Below, piece after piece: positions 1 to 8,125 of a DNA stretch of 64,000 nucleotides; within the stretch, counting starts at the first letter, position 1; every line of letters begins with the position of its first letter. The translations under genes were made by a program, and so were the position numbers. Below the pieces are notes generated by a model that was not told the DNA's origin, did not search any database, and worked only from the letters and a program-made list of their open reading frames with translations. This stretch comes from Bacillus horti (GTDB lineage: Bacteria; Bacillota; Bacilli; Caldalkalibacillales; JCM-10596): the NCBI RefSeq assembly GCF_030813115.1, contig NZ_JAUSTY010000016.1:1-64000 (forward strand), read 5' to 3'.

Positions 1-95
1 ATTTCTCCACCAGTTGCCTGTCAGCTACTAAGCGACTTGGTTCTTACTTAGATCGGACTTCCACCGACTAGCAATTAACGGCTTGCTGGGCACGC
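1..95 (-). mobile_element. Probable 5' end of a group II intron, cut by window edge
   Basis: Read on the minus strand from about position 95 leftwards, this stretch has no reading frame but matches, in order, the layout of the start of domain I of bacterial group II introns. It has a G-rich GTGCCCAGCA start, a TTGCTAGTCGGTGGAAGTCC block, AAGAACC, and a GACAGGCAACTGGTGG block. It starts a few bases after the T-tract of the terminator at 102-127, which is the preferred insertion context of class IIC introns. Seen: the block order. Recalled: the similarity to the Oceanobacillus-type IIC intron. Inferred: that this is an intron and not another structured RNA. The reverse transcriptase gene would lie to the left of the window. 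Confidence 0.5.
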
Positions 96-101
96 GTAGT
101 A

Positions 102-127
102 TAAAAAATAGACCTACAAAGTAGGTC
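102..127 (-). terminator. Rho-independent terminator of the nitrate operon
   Basis: On the minus strand there is a 7-bp stem (GACCTAC / GTAGGTC) with a 3-base loop, followed by TATTTTTTA. The stop codon of the last gene of the operon lies inside the stem. It ends the long minus-strand operon that begins near 7,950. Confidence 0.85.
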
Positions 128-455
128 CATCTGACACTAATTCTCTGAGTAACTGTTTCATCGCTTTTCTAGCTTCGCCAACAATTTCTTCTATTTCTAA
201 TTTAGTAGGATTGTCTAGATGTATGCCAACTAAGACAGCAACAGTTTTCCCTAGAGCCTGACTTGCTAGACCTGCTAATTCGCAGGCTAACTCAGTCTCT
301 TTATGACCGGGTAGGGTTAGAATCCTAACTGTTGGTGCTTTCTCATCTTCTATTGAGGCTAATGCCACTGCCCCGATATGTGCTGTACCTCCTGTAACCT
401 CAAATACAACGTCTTCTCCCATATAGGATATCTTGATCTCGATAGAGCTGGTCAT
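114..455 (-). CDS. LpdD-like (prenylated-flavin chaperone family) protein
   Basis: Protein of 113 residues. The segment VTGGTAHIGAVALAS near residues 21-35 matches the G-G-x-x-HIGA signature of the LpdD/VdcD family, whose characterised members assist UbiD-type decarboxylases that use prenylated FMN. The family assignment is from memory of that motif. No UbiD or UbiX gene lies nearby, so a decarboxylase role is unproven. The start is one base after the moaA stop, with GGAGG inside the moaA end, so it is the last gene of the nitrate operon and probably translationally coupled. Its role beside nitrate reductase is unknown; help with cofactor or enzyme maturation is only a guess. Confidence 0.7.
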   Translation of the reverse strand: MTSSIEIKISYMGEDVVFEVTGGTAHIGAVALASIEDEKAPTVRILTLPGHKETELACELAGLASQALGKTVAVLVGIHLDNPTKLEIEEIVGEARKAMKQLLRELVSDGPTL

Positions 456-456
456 A

Positions 457-1461
457 TTATCCTCCGATCTGAGACATTCTTCTCAGCGTAGGGGTGTGAG
501 TCTGCCTTTCATCATTAAGGGCTTGAGCCATTTCATGATTCTTTGGTTTATCCCCTAAAGCCTTGAAGAACATTTCCTTTAGAGCTTGATCATCACCAAT
601 ATATTTCCGCACATTCCGTTCATCAGACCAGTATAAGCATGATTTAATGCTTCCATCTGCCATTAGTCTTAATCGATTACAAGCTTCACAAAAATGATCA
701 CTTACAGGATGAATCAATCCAAAGCTCCCTTTGGCTCCCTTAATTCTGTAATTTTCCGCTGGACCATTACCATAAATATGCTCCGACGCTTCTACCTCCC
801 ATCCCTTTCCTTCACATTGTTCAAGGACGTGGCTTAAGGGCATGTATGAGCTTTTCCAGCTATCTGTTTGATGACCGATAGGCATATACTCAATAAACCG
901 TATCTGAATAGCACGAGAAAGACTCATCTCCAAAAAATCTAAAATTTCATCATCATTTATTCCTTTCATCAAGACAACGTTTAGCTTAAGAGGAGTAAGG
1001 TCCAGCTTCTCACAAATATCTATGCTCTGAAGGACACGCTTTACAGTCCCCCCTCTAGTAATGAAAGAGAAGCGGTCTGCTCTAAGTGAGTCTAAGCTAA
1101 TATTGACTCTGGTTAAGCCAGCTTTCTTTAAATCTGCAGCTTTTTGACCAAGAAAGATTCCATTTGTGGTCAAAGCTATGTCTTCGATACCTTGAACATC
1201 TGAGATCATTGATACGATATCCACAATATCCTTTCTTACCAGTGGTTCTCCTCCAGTAAGTCTAATCTTCCTTACACCTAACTCCGCCAGAACCCTAACC
1301 ACTGAAGCAATCTCTGTAGCAGTGAGAATATTCTCTGAAGGCTCAAAAACCATCCCTTCTTCAGGCATACAGTATACACAGCGCAAATTACAGCGATCTG
1401 TTACAGAAATTCTAAGGTAGTCATGAACTCTACCGAAGGAATCTTTCAATTTGTCTTTCAT
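457..1461 (-). CDS. moaA: GTP 3',8-cyclase MoaA
   Basis: Radical SAM enzyme that starts molybdopterin synthesis by converting GTP to 3',8-cyclo-dihydro-GTP. The radical SAM motif CNLRCVYC is near residues 24-31, followed by the LTGGEPL segment. A second cysteine set (CEACNRLR, then a later Cys in SCLYW) binds the C-terminal cluster, and the protein ends in the functionally important Gly-Gly. I place the start at the ATG at 1461 (334 aa) because GGAGGAG lies 8 bases upstream; a GTG 39 bases further up has no ribosome site. Its place behind the molybdoenzyme genes supplies cofactor for them. Other moa/moe genes are not in the window. Confidence 0.95.
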   Translation of the reverse strand: MKDKLKDSFGRVHDYLRISVTDRCNLRCVYCMPEEGMVFEPSENILTATEIASVVRVLAELGVRKIRLTGGEPLVRKDIVDIVSMISDVQGIEDIALTTNGIFLGQKAADLKKAGLTRVNISLDSLRADRFSFITRGGTVKRVLQSIDICEKLDLTPLKLNVVLMKGINDDEILDFLEMSLSRAIQIRFIEYMPIGHQTDSWKSSYMPLSHVLEQCEGKGWEVEASEHIYGNGPAENYRIKGAKGSFGLIHPVSDHFCEACNRLRLMADGSIKSCLYWSDERNVRKYIGDDQALKEMFFKALGDKPKNHEMAQALNDERQTHTPTLRRMSQIGG

Positions 1462-1522
1462 CCTGCGCTCCTCCTTCTGCCTATATGTGTATCGCTTCAC
1501 ATATTGGAGCGTGCTTATAGAT

Positions 1523-1813
1523 TTAACTTTTACTAAAGTAAATGCGGTAGAACAGCTTTGCCGTCACGTCATTCGATACAAAGCATTCTTCCTCGTTATC
1601 TGACTCCATGTACGTTTGCTTTTGATCAAAAATAGGGACAGAAAGGAATTGATTTGGATTTAGATAAAATTGCAAATACGTGCCCTCTGACGTCGTCTGT
1701 ACTTTATGCAACGTATAATCCGCTGGCTTCGTTTGTTCTTCACCGGAATAATCCTCAATCCACACTTTCATTTGTCTACCAATGTATGCTGACAATGTGT
1801 GTACCCATTCCAT
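1523..1813 (-). CDS. Hypothetical protein of the nitrate operon
   Basis: Protein of 96 residues that I do not recognise. It is soluble and acidic, with no signal peptide, membrane segment or cysteine pair apart from a single Cys near residue 77. Its start has GGGGTG seven bases upstream, and it begins three bases after the stop of the preceding unknown gene, so the two are co-transcribed. The position between the porter and moaA suggests a role in the nitrate pathway, but nothing in the sequence states which one. Confidence 0.7.
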   Translation of the reverse strand: MEWVHTLSAYIGRQMKVWIEDYSGEEQTKPADYTLHKVQTTSEGTYLQFYLNPNQFLSVPIFDQKQTYMESDNEEECFVSNDVTAKLFYRIYFSKS

Positions 1814-1816
1814 AAC

Positions 1817-2152
1817 CTACACCCCTATTTCTTCTTTTTTCTTACAATGCAGGCATTCCCCTGAATCCTCTTTCAATTCAACCTGTATACGGTATCCTTG
1901 TATCCAACTTAGAAAGAGAGATGGTGCTGAAGCTTGCAGATATTGGACAATCTCTTCTTCCCTTTGCCATTTGCCAATGCCATTTAACTCAACGATTACA
2001 ATATCTACATTCTCTTTTCTTTTTAACTCTGTGCTCCAATTCACTTTGCCCGTAAATAACTGTTTAATGGTAGCTTCAATCTCTTTTTTAAATTGGCTAC
2101 CTTCTTGCTGCTCACGTATAAAACATAAGTCAATAAAGAATTCAGATTTCAT
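1817..2152 (-). CDS. Hypothetical protein of the nitrate operon
   Basis: Protein of 111 residues with no family I can name. The predicted fold alternates strands and helices. The end carries a CLHC pair (about residues 99-102) in a charged tail, which could bind a metal. It has no signal peptide or membrane segment. GGAAGTG precedes the ATG. It follows the narK-like gene by about 80 bases, on the same strand, in an operon otherwise devoted to nitrate reduction. A chaperone or assembly factor is one possibility but is not shown. Confidence 0.7.
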   Translation of the reverse strand: MKSEFFIDLCFIREQQEGSQFKKEIEATIKQLFTGKVNWSTELKRKENVDIVIVELNGIGKWQREEEIVQYLQASAPSLFLSWIQGYRIQVELKEDSGECLHCKKKEEIGV

Positions 2153-2234
2153 GGTCTCACTTCCTTTGTTGGATTTCTAAATGCCCGTTTTTATCAAACT
2201 TCAATTGTTCTTTGTTCTCATCCTTCTATGACAT

Positions 2235-3416
2235 TTATGACTGGAGTTCAACCAAGCTATTCTTCACTCTTTGCTTTTCTTGATGCTGTAGCCACAAAAC
2301 TAAAATCAGACTACCTAAAGCTAATTGTGAAAGAGCCATAAAACCAATCGCATAATGTCCTGTTATACTGTATAGCATGGATAAAATTAACGGTGGGAAA
2401 AATCCCCCAAGTCCACCCATAGCAGAAATTAATCCGTTAGCAATACCTGCTTGTTTGGAGAAATACAGAGGAACTAGCTTAAAGATAACTCCATTCCCAA
2501 CCCCTGCGCAGCATGCAATAGTTAAGCAGCCTAATGTGTAAATAAAAATTGATGGAGCAAAGGAAAGTACGATAGCCGATACAGTTAGACCAGCAAAAAC
2601 GATTGTTAGCAGCATGAAAGGATTCTTCTTATCTCCTAGCCATCCGCCAATAGGTCTAAATACAGTAGCTAATACAATAAATCCAGCTGTGCGCAAGCCT
2701 GCATCTACTTTTGTCAGATCAAAATGATTAACAAGAAAGTTAGGTAAGTAGACGGTAAAAGCTACAAACGCTCCGAATGTAATGAAATAGAAGAGACATA
2801 GTAGCCATAGCTTTTCGTTCCGATATACACTCTTAATTTGATCAGATAAGGAAGCGACCACCTTCGGTTCAGCTCGATCTCCCAAAATGAAATTTAGAAG
2901 GATGAAGATTCCTATCAGGACAAGGTATAGAAGAACTGTATTTTCCCAGCCGATCTGAGTAGCAATAACTGGTGCTGCAAACGCCGTAATAGCAGTACCG
3001 ATATTCCCCACACCATAGATTCCATTTACAAAACCATGTCTTTCCTTAGGGTAATATTTAGGTAAGGAGGTTACCCCTACTGAAAAAATGGCACCACCAA
3101 CACCAAGAAATAAACCACCTAGCATAAGATCGAAAAAGGATGATGCTACACTAATGTAGTAGATAGGAGCTAAAAGCACGATAAAGCTGATCAGAAAGAT
3201 CGTTCTCGCTCCAAAGCGATTTGTCCAGTAGCCGATCGGTATCCTTAATACAGACCCAAACAACACAGGAATCGCTGTCACCCAGGCAAGCTGTACAGAA
3301 GTTAATGCAATATCCTCCTGAATAAATGGAATTAATGACGATAAGATAACCCAAACCATAAATCCTAAGCTTAAACTTAGTGTCTGTAAAGGCAGTTGAA
3401 TTTTTTTAACGTCCAT
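2235..3416 (-). CDS. narK: Nitrate/nitrite porter, NarK/NasA-type MFS transporter
   Basis: Protein of 393 residues with about 12 membrane segments. The NNP-family signature appears twice in degenerate form: GIYGVGNIGTAITAFAAP near residues 132-150 and GLISAMGGLGGFFPP near 328-342. An MFS motif-A-like segment (RIPIGYWTNRFGAR) follows helix 2. It would import nitrate and/or export nitrite for the neighbouring molybdoenzyme. The start overlaps the end of the upstream small membrane gene by 11 bases. The choice between nitrate import and nitrite export cannot be made from sequence alone. Confidence 0.9.
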   Translation of the reverse strand: MDVKKIQLPLQTLSLSLGFMVWVILSSLIPFIQEDIALTSVQLAWVTAIPVLFGSVLRIPIGYWTNRFGARTIFLISFIVLLAPIYYISVASSFFDLMLGGLFLGVGGAIFSVGVTSLPKYYPKERHGFVNGIYGVGNIGTAITAFAAPVIATQIGWENTVLLYLVLIGIFILLNFILGDRAEPKVVASLSDQIKSVYRNEKLWLLCLFYFITFGAFVAFTVYLPNFLVNHFDLTKVDAGLRTAGFIVLATVFRPIGGWLGDKKNPFMLLTIVFAGLTVSAIVLSFAPSIFIYTLGCLTIACCAGVGNGVIFKLVPLYFSKQAGIANGLISAMGGLGGFFPPLILSMLYSITGHYAIGFMALSQLALGSLILVLWLQHQEKQRVKNSLVELQS

Positions 3417-3600
3417 ATCCCTTAGTTTCCTTTCTATAGATCATATATGAGACAGGAAAAAGAAGTAGGTTAAGAGCTGCAAATAAAAGAACGAGTTCGT
3501 ATTTTTGATAAAAGAAATGATTGACGACATACTGTGTGCAAATAATGTTAAGAAATAGCACAACACTTAGCAGAATCACACCCCTGTAGCTACGTTTCAT
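3406..3600 (-). CDS. Small two-helix membrane protein
   Basis: Protein of 64 residues with two hydrophobic helices (about residues 8-28 and 36-56) and a basic tail. No family is recognised. Its ATG overlaps the end of the Rieske gene and has GGGGTG upstream; its end overlaps the porter gene. This tight overlap on both sides suggests that it is made in step with the reductase subunits, so it may be a small accessory subunit of the membrane complex. That role is inference from position only. Confidence 0.75.
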   Translation of the reverse strand: MKRSYRGVILLSVVLFLNIICTQYVVNHFFYQKYELVLLFAALNLLLFPVSYMIYRKETKGYGR

Positions 3601-4120
3601 AGCGCTTCACCCCTGTGGCAAAGATTTCACTTCCTTCAACATCGATAGTAATCTCCGGCAAAGGTCTTCTAGGTGGTCCAGCAGTTGGTGCACCAGTTGC
3701 TACATCGAAGAAGCCATGATGACAAGGACACACAAGTTGTTGATCATTACCATCCCAGAACACAGGACATTTTAAATGTGTACACGCATTCTGATAGGCC
3801 TTGTATTTCCCTTCTCCCAAGCGTATAAGTAGTGCAGAGTCATGCTCCTTGGGGTAAGCAAATTCTATCGCTTCTCCTACCTTTAAAGACTGTACATCTG
3901 TTATCTTTTTAATCGCCTCATTTCGCTCACCTAAGCCCATAAGCTCTTTGGCAGCAAGGGCTCCCCAGGGTAGAGTAGAAACGGCAAATAATCCTGCTGC
4001 TCCAACAAGTGTTTTCATAAACCCTCGTCGATCTAAGCTACGTTCATTGTTTTTTTCTATATTATGTGTGTAATTATCTTCATCAAATGGGGGCGTGCTA
4101 TTCTTTTTGTTATTCTCCAT
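3590..4120 (-). CDS. Tat-exported Rieske [2Fe-2S] protein
   Basis: Protein of 176 residues. A twin-arginine signal (DRRGFMK at residues 30-36 followed by a hydrophobic stretch to about 57) sends the folded protein across the membrane or anchors it there. The Rieske ligands are C113-x-H115 and C131-P-C133-H134. C118 and C133 sit where bc1/b6f-type Rieske proteins have their disulfide, which usually goes with a high potential. It lies between the ferredoxin subunit and a small membrane protein in the nitrate operon. It probably takes electrons from quinol at the outer face. A Rieske subunit is not part of standard NarGHI. GAGGGG lies six bases before the ATG. Confidence 0.9.
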   Translation of the reverse strand: MENNKKNSTPPFDEDNYTHNIEKNNERSLDRRGFMKTLVGAAGLFAVSTLPWGALAAKELMGLGERNEAIKKITDVQSLKVGEAIEFAYPKEHDSALLIRLGEGKYKAYQNACTHLKCPVFWDGNDQQLVCPCHHGFFDVATGAPTAGPPRRPLPEITIDVEGSEIFATGVKRYET

Positions 4121-4155
4121 TTTAATCCCCTCACTTTCTTTTTTTAGATCCTTGT

Positions 4156-4719
4156 TTAAAATAGCTTCTGCTGTCCCTGTAGAATTCCAGGTAAGCTAAT
4201 TTTCACATTTGTTTCTCCCTCTAAAGCATCAAAAGGCTGATGACTAGACATCCATTTTCCTAATCGATACTGCTCCTGCTTCTCTGATAGCTCGTCTTCG
4301 GTAATCCACTGTAGCGTATTTGTTGGACAAACAGAGGCACACATTGGAGGTATATTTTCCTTCGTACGGTCATAGCACAAATCACATTTGTACATCAGAT
4401 TTTGTTCTTCATCAAATTTGGGTATTCCATAGGGACAAGCGATTGTACAGTTCTGACAACCAATACACTTTTCTACTAGCGCCGACAATACGGCCCCTTC
4501 CTCAGTAATTTGAATCGCTTGAGCAGGACAGCTACGCGCACAGGCTGGATTCACACAATGGAGACACATTAATGGAATCGTTTGTCTATCCACTTTTGGA
4601 TTCACATCATAGACATAATTCCGGTTTCTTTCCTCATGACCTCCACACTGTGTACATGCCGCTAAACAGCTACGGCAGCCGATACAGTTCTCCATTTCAA
4701 TGTACAGTAAGCTTTTCAT
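4156..4719 (-). CDS. 4Fe-4S ferredoxin-type electron transfer subunit
   Basis: Protein of 187 residues of the DmsB/NrfC/PhsB type, which passes electrons to a molybdopterin subunit through four [4Fe-4S] clusters. Four cysteine groups are visible: CIGCRSCLAAC near 12-22, CLHCVNPACARSC near 52-64, CIGCQNCTIAC near 85-95, and CDLC...CASVC near 112-131. There is no signal peptide, so it acts in the cytoplasm. The ATG overlaps the stop of the catalytic gene by one base (TAATG), a sign of coupled translation and of a stable complex between the two. Confidence 0.92.
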   Translation of the reverse strand: MKSLLYIEMENCIGCRSCLAACTQCGGHEERNRNYVYDVNPKVDRQTIPLMCLHCVNPACARSCPAQAIQITEEGAVLSALVEKCIGCQNCTIACPYGIPKFDEEQNLMYKCDLCYDRTKENIPPMCASVCPTNTLQWITEDELSEKQEQYRLGKWMSSHQPFDALEGETNVKISLPGILQGQQKLF

Positions 4720-6896
4720 TAGATCGTCTCCCTCTCCTGTTTATAGGACTCTTTTATAATTTGAGCGGCACACGCTTTAAATTCAGGCATTCTAGACATA
4801 GGGTCAAGAGCCGGAATGGTCAATAGGTTTATGGACTGCTCGTGACCGAAATGATAAGGAACAAAAATCGTATCCTTACGAATCGCTTCAATCACCTTAA
4901 CCCTAAATTTGGCTTCTCCACGTCTTGTTAGTAAAGTAACAAATTCATCATGCTGAATATCGTACTGTTCAGCTGTCTCTGGATGTACCTCAACATATGG
5001 CTCAGGACACATATCTTTCAAAAATGGAATTCGTCTCGTCTGATTCCCTGAAAGATAATGATAGACAACCCTTCCAGTCGTTAACCTTAGAGGATATTCA
5101 TCACATGGCTCCTCCGCTGGTGGTCGATAGGGCAGGGCACATATTTTAGCTTTCTGGTCGGCATGATAAAACTTTTTATCTAAGAACATGTATGGCGTTC
5201 CGGTATCATCCTCATCCTTACAAGGCCAAAATACACCATCCTGCTTGTCGATCTTATCCCATGTGGCTCCGTAATAATCAGCGTTTCCACCCTTAGTCGC
5301 TAGTCTGAACTCATCGGCAATCTGTGAAGCCGTTTTTAAGTGCCTAAAGTATTGTCCTCTCCCTAAGCGTTCTGCCAGTTCAATTTGGATTAACCAGTCT
5401 GGCTTAGATTCTCCGATTGGCTCCTGAGCTTTATTAATCTTAATAATTCTTCCCTCTAAGTTCGTTACGGTACCTTCATCCTCAGCCCAGGTTACAGAAG
5501 GTAGAATTACATCCGCAAACTCAGCCGATTCAGAAAGGTAAATATCGGCACAAACCATGAAATCTAAGTCCTTCAAAACGGAACGAACATAATTTAGATT
5601 GGGAGCTGAAACGGCAGGATTAGAGCATAACAAGTACAGCCCTCGTATGGTCTTCTTCTCCATTAGCTCAAACATTTCATAGGCAGATACACCAGCTTCA
5701 GGCATTTCCTCTGGTTCGATGCCCCAAACATCGCACACCTCGCGTACATGCTCTGGATTAGTAATTTTACGATAGCCTGGTAGAAGGTCAGATTTCTGTC
5801 CATGCTCTCTTCCTCCTTGACCATTTCCTTGACCAGTAAAGGTAGCTACTCCAGACTTAGGTCGACCAATTTTCCCTGTAACTAAACACATATTTGTGTA
5901 GCCTGAAACGTTATCTGCTCCTTTATGCTGCTGTTCAATTCCTCTAGCAAACATCACAATGGCGTTTGGTGCCTTCCCGTAAATTTCAGCTGCTTTAACT
6001 AACTTTTCAGGAGCTACACCGGTAATTTCGCTTGTATATTCAGGAGTAAATTGACTGACGACCTCCTTCGTATCCTCAAACCCACTGGTATGTTGTTGAA
6101 TAAATTCCTCGTCGGTGTAGCCATTTTTGATCAGTAAATGCACCATACAGTTTGCTAACGCTAAGTCCGTACCAGGCTTTAGATCCAAATGGATGTCTGC
6201 ACGCCTTGCTAAAGGTGTTTCCCTTGGATCTACGACAATCAGATAGCCACCACGATTCTGTACCTCCCACACTCGAAACATAGAGGTTGGATGACATTCT
6301 GCTGTATTACTTCCTGCAATAAACAGACAATCTGTTTGATGAACATCTGTCCATGGTAGTGTTGAACCACGATCGACACCAAAGGTACGCAAAAAGCCTG
6401 CTGCGGCACTAGACATACAGAATCTTCCGTTGTAATCGATATATCTGGTTTGGAGCCCTACTCGAGCAAACTTTCCAGTTAAGTAGCATTTTTCATTCGT
6501 CATCGATACGCCACTAAACACAGATAACGTATCCTTCCCATGCTGCTCCTGAAGCCTTTTAAATTTCCGAACAATTAAATCATACGCTTCTTCCCAGCTT
6601 GCCTCTCTAAATCCCTCTTTTGTTCCCTTTAACGAGGCATCATCTCGAATTAGTGGTCGAAGTATTCGATCCTCATGATTGGTTTGCTGGTAAGCTGTGA
6701 CACCCTTTGGACACATTTTCCCTAAAGTTACTGGCCAATCATACCTAGGCTCAACACCAATGATCTTATTACTACTCGTATCAACCCGTAGATTCATTCC
6801 ACACTGCATGCCACAGTAGGAGCAATGAGTTGAAATGAGCTTTTCCTTTGGATGATATTTATTTGGAACGGTTTTATAAAACTTATCCTTTAGCAT
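4719..6896 (-). CDS. Molybdopterin nitrate reductase catalytic subunit (NarB/NapA/NasC-like)
   Basis: Protein of 725 residues of the DMSO reductase superfamily. The N-terminal [4Fe-4S] motif is C25-x2-C28-x3-C32...C62. A cysteine (C160, in RFCMSSAAAGF) occupies the position of the Mo ligand; Cys there is typical of NapA, NarB and NasC nitrate reductases. The C-terminal part (LTTGRVVYHYLSGNQTRR) is the cofactor-binding domain. There is no Tat signal, so the enzyme is cytoplasmic. I chose the ATG at 6896 because GGGAGG lies nine bases upstream; the longer reading frame from 6926 has no ribosome site. The gene overlaps its membrane partner by 14 bases. Nitrate as substrate is inferred from the Cys ligand, the NarK-type porter and FNR control. 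Confidence 0.85.
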   Translation of the reverse strand: MLKDKFYKTVPNKYHPKEKLISTHCSYCGMQCGMNLRVDTSSNKIIGVEPRYDWPVTLGKMCPKGVTAYQQTNHEDRILRPLIRDDASLKGTKEGFREASWEEAYDLIVRKFKRLQEQHGKDTLSVFSGVSMTNEKCYLTGKFARVGLQTRYIDYNGRFCMSSAAAGFLRTFGVDRGSTLPWTDVHQTDCLFIAGSNTAECHPTSMFRVWEVQNRGGYLIVVDPRETPLARRADIHLDLKPGTDLALANCMVHLLIKNGYTDEEFIQQHTSGFEDTKEVVSQFTPEYTSEITGVAPEKLVKAAEIYGKAPNAIVMFARGIEQQHKGADNVSGYTNMCLVTGKIGRPKSGVATFTGQGNGQGGREHGQKSDLLPGYRKITNPEHVREVCDVWGIEPEEMPEAGVSAYEMFELMEKKTIRGLYLLCSNPAVSAPNLNYVRSVLKDLDFMVCADIYLSESAEFADVILPSVTWAEDEGTVTNLEGRIIKINKAQEPIGESKPDWLIQIELAERLGRGQYFRHLKTASQIADEFRLATKGGNADYYGATWDKIDKQDGVFWPCKDEDDTGTPYMFLDKKFYHADQKAKICALPYRPPAEEPCDEYPLRLTTGRVVYHYLSGNQTRRIPFLKDMCPEPYVEVHPETAEQYDIQHDEFVTLLTRRGEAKFRVKVIEAIRKDTIFVPYHFGHEQSINLLTIPALDPMSRMPEFKACAAQIIKESYKQERETI

Positions 6897-7923
6897 TCTG
6901 GTTAGCCTCCCTATACTTGATTTCATGAGTTGGGATACCGGTAAATCGAGACATACGGTATTTACGTCGACATGGAAGACAAAGCTCAGCTAAATGAAAG
7001 CCTTCGTCCATCTTAAAGTGAATTTGATTAGCATCTAGCACCTGAATTACATCGTTTGACTGTTCTGTAGAAACAAATTCAGCTTCGCAAACCTTACAAG
7101 TCTTCATTTGTTGCTCTGCATAATGCTCGCGATAATTCTTAGCAAACACACTCATCGGTCTAAATGGAATATGAGCAAGCTTCCCAAATGGGAGATAAAT
7201 CAGTGTAATAATGACAGACCACTGATGGATTAGAGTGATAACCGGATGACCATAGCCATGAAGAAAGATATTGCTTCCTGTCAGCATTAGCCCCGTTATA
7301 CTTACAAAAAGTAAAAGGTATAGAGGAAGGAAATCATAAACAAAGTTCTGCTCAGCTCTAGCCTGCATATTTTTAATTCTTCTAAACAAAGCCATGAAGA
7401 CTCCTGCAATAACCATAAAAGCTGTAATATTTAGAGCATTATAAAACAGATAGGCAATAAATCCGTCTGCCTTAATCCTCATAAGATCAAAGCCAAACGC
7501 CACAATGGTATACATACCGTTTTCACTCATAGTAAAATACATCCAGCCAAACACTAAAGGAAAGGTAACCATACAGGATAAAATACATCCCCATCCCAGC
7601 AAAATGTGCTGTGTCCAACGATAGATGCCCCTATTCCAAATGAAGCGATAGGTGGCTAAATGCTCTACAGTCGTTTGTGGAGTTTTTTTGCGGAACAAAA
7701 GCTTTATCCCTTTTTTTAGGATGATTTTCGCAGGAGGTCTTTCAGCCCAAGCAATAAATCGATAAAAGAATCCACCAATAAAAGCAATGGTCCCGACAAT
7801 ATAGCCGTAAAGCATTAAATCAATATGTGTAAAAAAACGTGATCCGATATATATAGAAATAAATAAGGCCACAAGAGTCAAACAGAACATCATAGCGAAT
7901 TTTGAAGCAAAGGCTCGGTTCAT
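6883..7923 (-). CDS. Membrane anchor subunit, cytochrome-b-like, with C-terminal CxxC domain
   Basis: Protein of 346 residues with about six hydrophobic helices in the first 265 residues. Histidines inside or at the edges of helices (WTQHILLGWG near 107; HGYGHP...LIHQW and KLAHIPF near 223-253) could bind b-type haem as in NarI-like quinol-oxidising subunits. The soluble tail carries two CxxC pairs (CKVC near 274 and CLPC near 317), about 40 residues apart, which look like a zinc ribbon or cluster site. It is the first gene of the operon, with AAGGAG upstream. Probable role: electron entry from menaquinol. I know no named family that has this exact layout. Confidence 0.7.
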   Translation of the reverse strand: MNRAFASKFAMMFCLTLVALFISIYIGSRFFTHIDLMLYGYIVGTIAFIGGFFYRFIAWAERPPAKIILKKGIKLLFRKKTPQTTVEHLATYRFIWNRGIYRWTQHILLGWGCILSCMVTFPLVFGWMYFTMSENGMYTIVAFGFDLMRIKADGFIAYLFYNALNITAFMVIAGVFMALFRRIKNMQARAEQNFVYDFLPLYLLLFVSITGLMLTGSNIFLHGYGHPVITLIHQWSVIITLIYLPFGKLAHIPFRPMSVFAKNYREHYAEQQMKTCKVCEAEFVSTEQSNDVIQVLDANQIHFKMDEGFHLAELCLPCRRKYRMSRFTGIPTHEIKYREANQNAKG

Positions 7924-7961
7924 AATCTACGTCTCCTTTTTTGTCGTAATTATTCTTACTT

Positions 7962-8006
7962 CTAATAAACCATCCAATAGATACCATCGCCGTGACAAAT
8001 GTCACA
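7962..8006 (-). promoter_or_regulatory. FNR-type box and class II promoter of the nitrate operon
   Basis: The palindrome TGTGA-CATTTG-TCACG (minus strand, 7991-8006) matches the FNR/CRP half-sites in 9 of 10 positions. A TATTAG -10-like hexamer sits at 7962-7967. With a start of transcription near 7955 the box is centred near -43, close to the -41.5 spacing at which Bacillus Fnr activates. It lies about 75 bases before the first start codon of the operon. Anaerobic activation is an inference from motif and spacing. Confidence 0.75.
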
Positions 8007-8125
8007 GGAAATCCCTTTCCAAAAATAGCGTTCAAACAATGTCCACTTTAAATATATTTTTTGGAAATGCTATCACTTGATTTCCAGTAAAAATATTTGC
8101 TTATTTTTTGAATGTACCGCACCAA

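Noticed and set aside
1782-2180. Plus-strand frame of 132 codons opposite the small unknown gene
   Set aside because: The minus-strand genes have ribosome sites and operon spacing; the plus-strand frame is cysteine- and serine-rich in the manner of an antisense shadow.
6076-6297. Short frame antiparallel in phase to the catalytic subunit gene
   Set aside because: It lies fully inside a conserved molybdoenzyme gene and its translation has no recognisable features.
7820-8035. Frame of 71 codons spanning the FNR box before the membrane subunit
   Set aside because: It overlaps both the start of the real gene and the promoter, and lacks a ribosome binding site.
8055-8095. Hairpin TGGAAAT/ATTTCCA between ywiC and the nitrate operon promoter
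   Set aside because: No T-tract on the minus strand and a loop of 11 bases; not convincing as a terminator, and no known regulator matches it.
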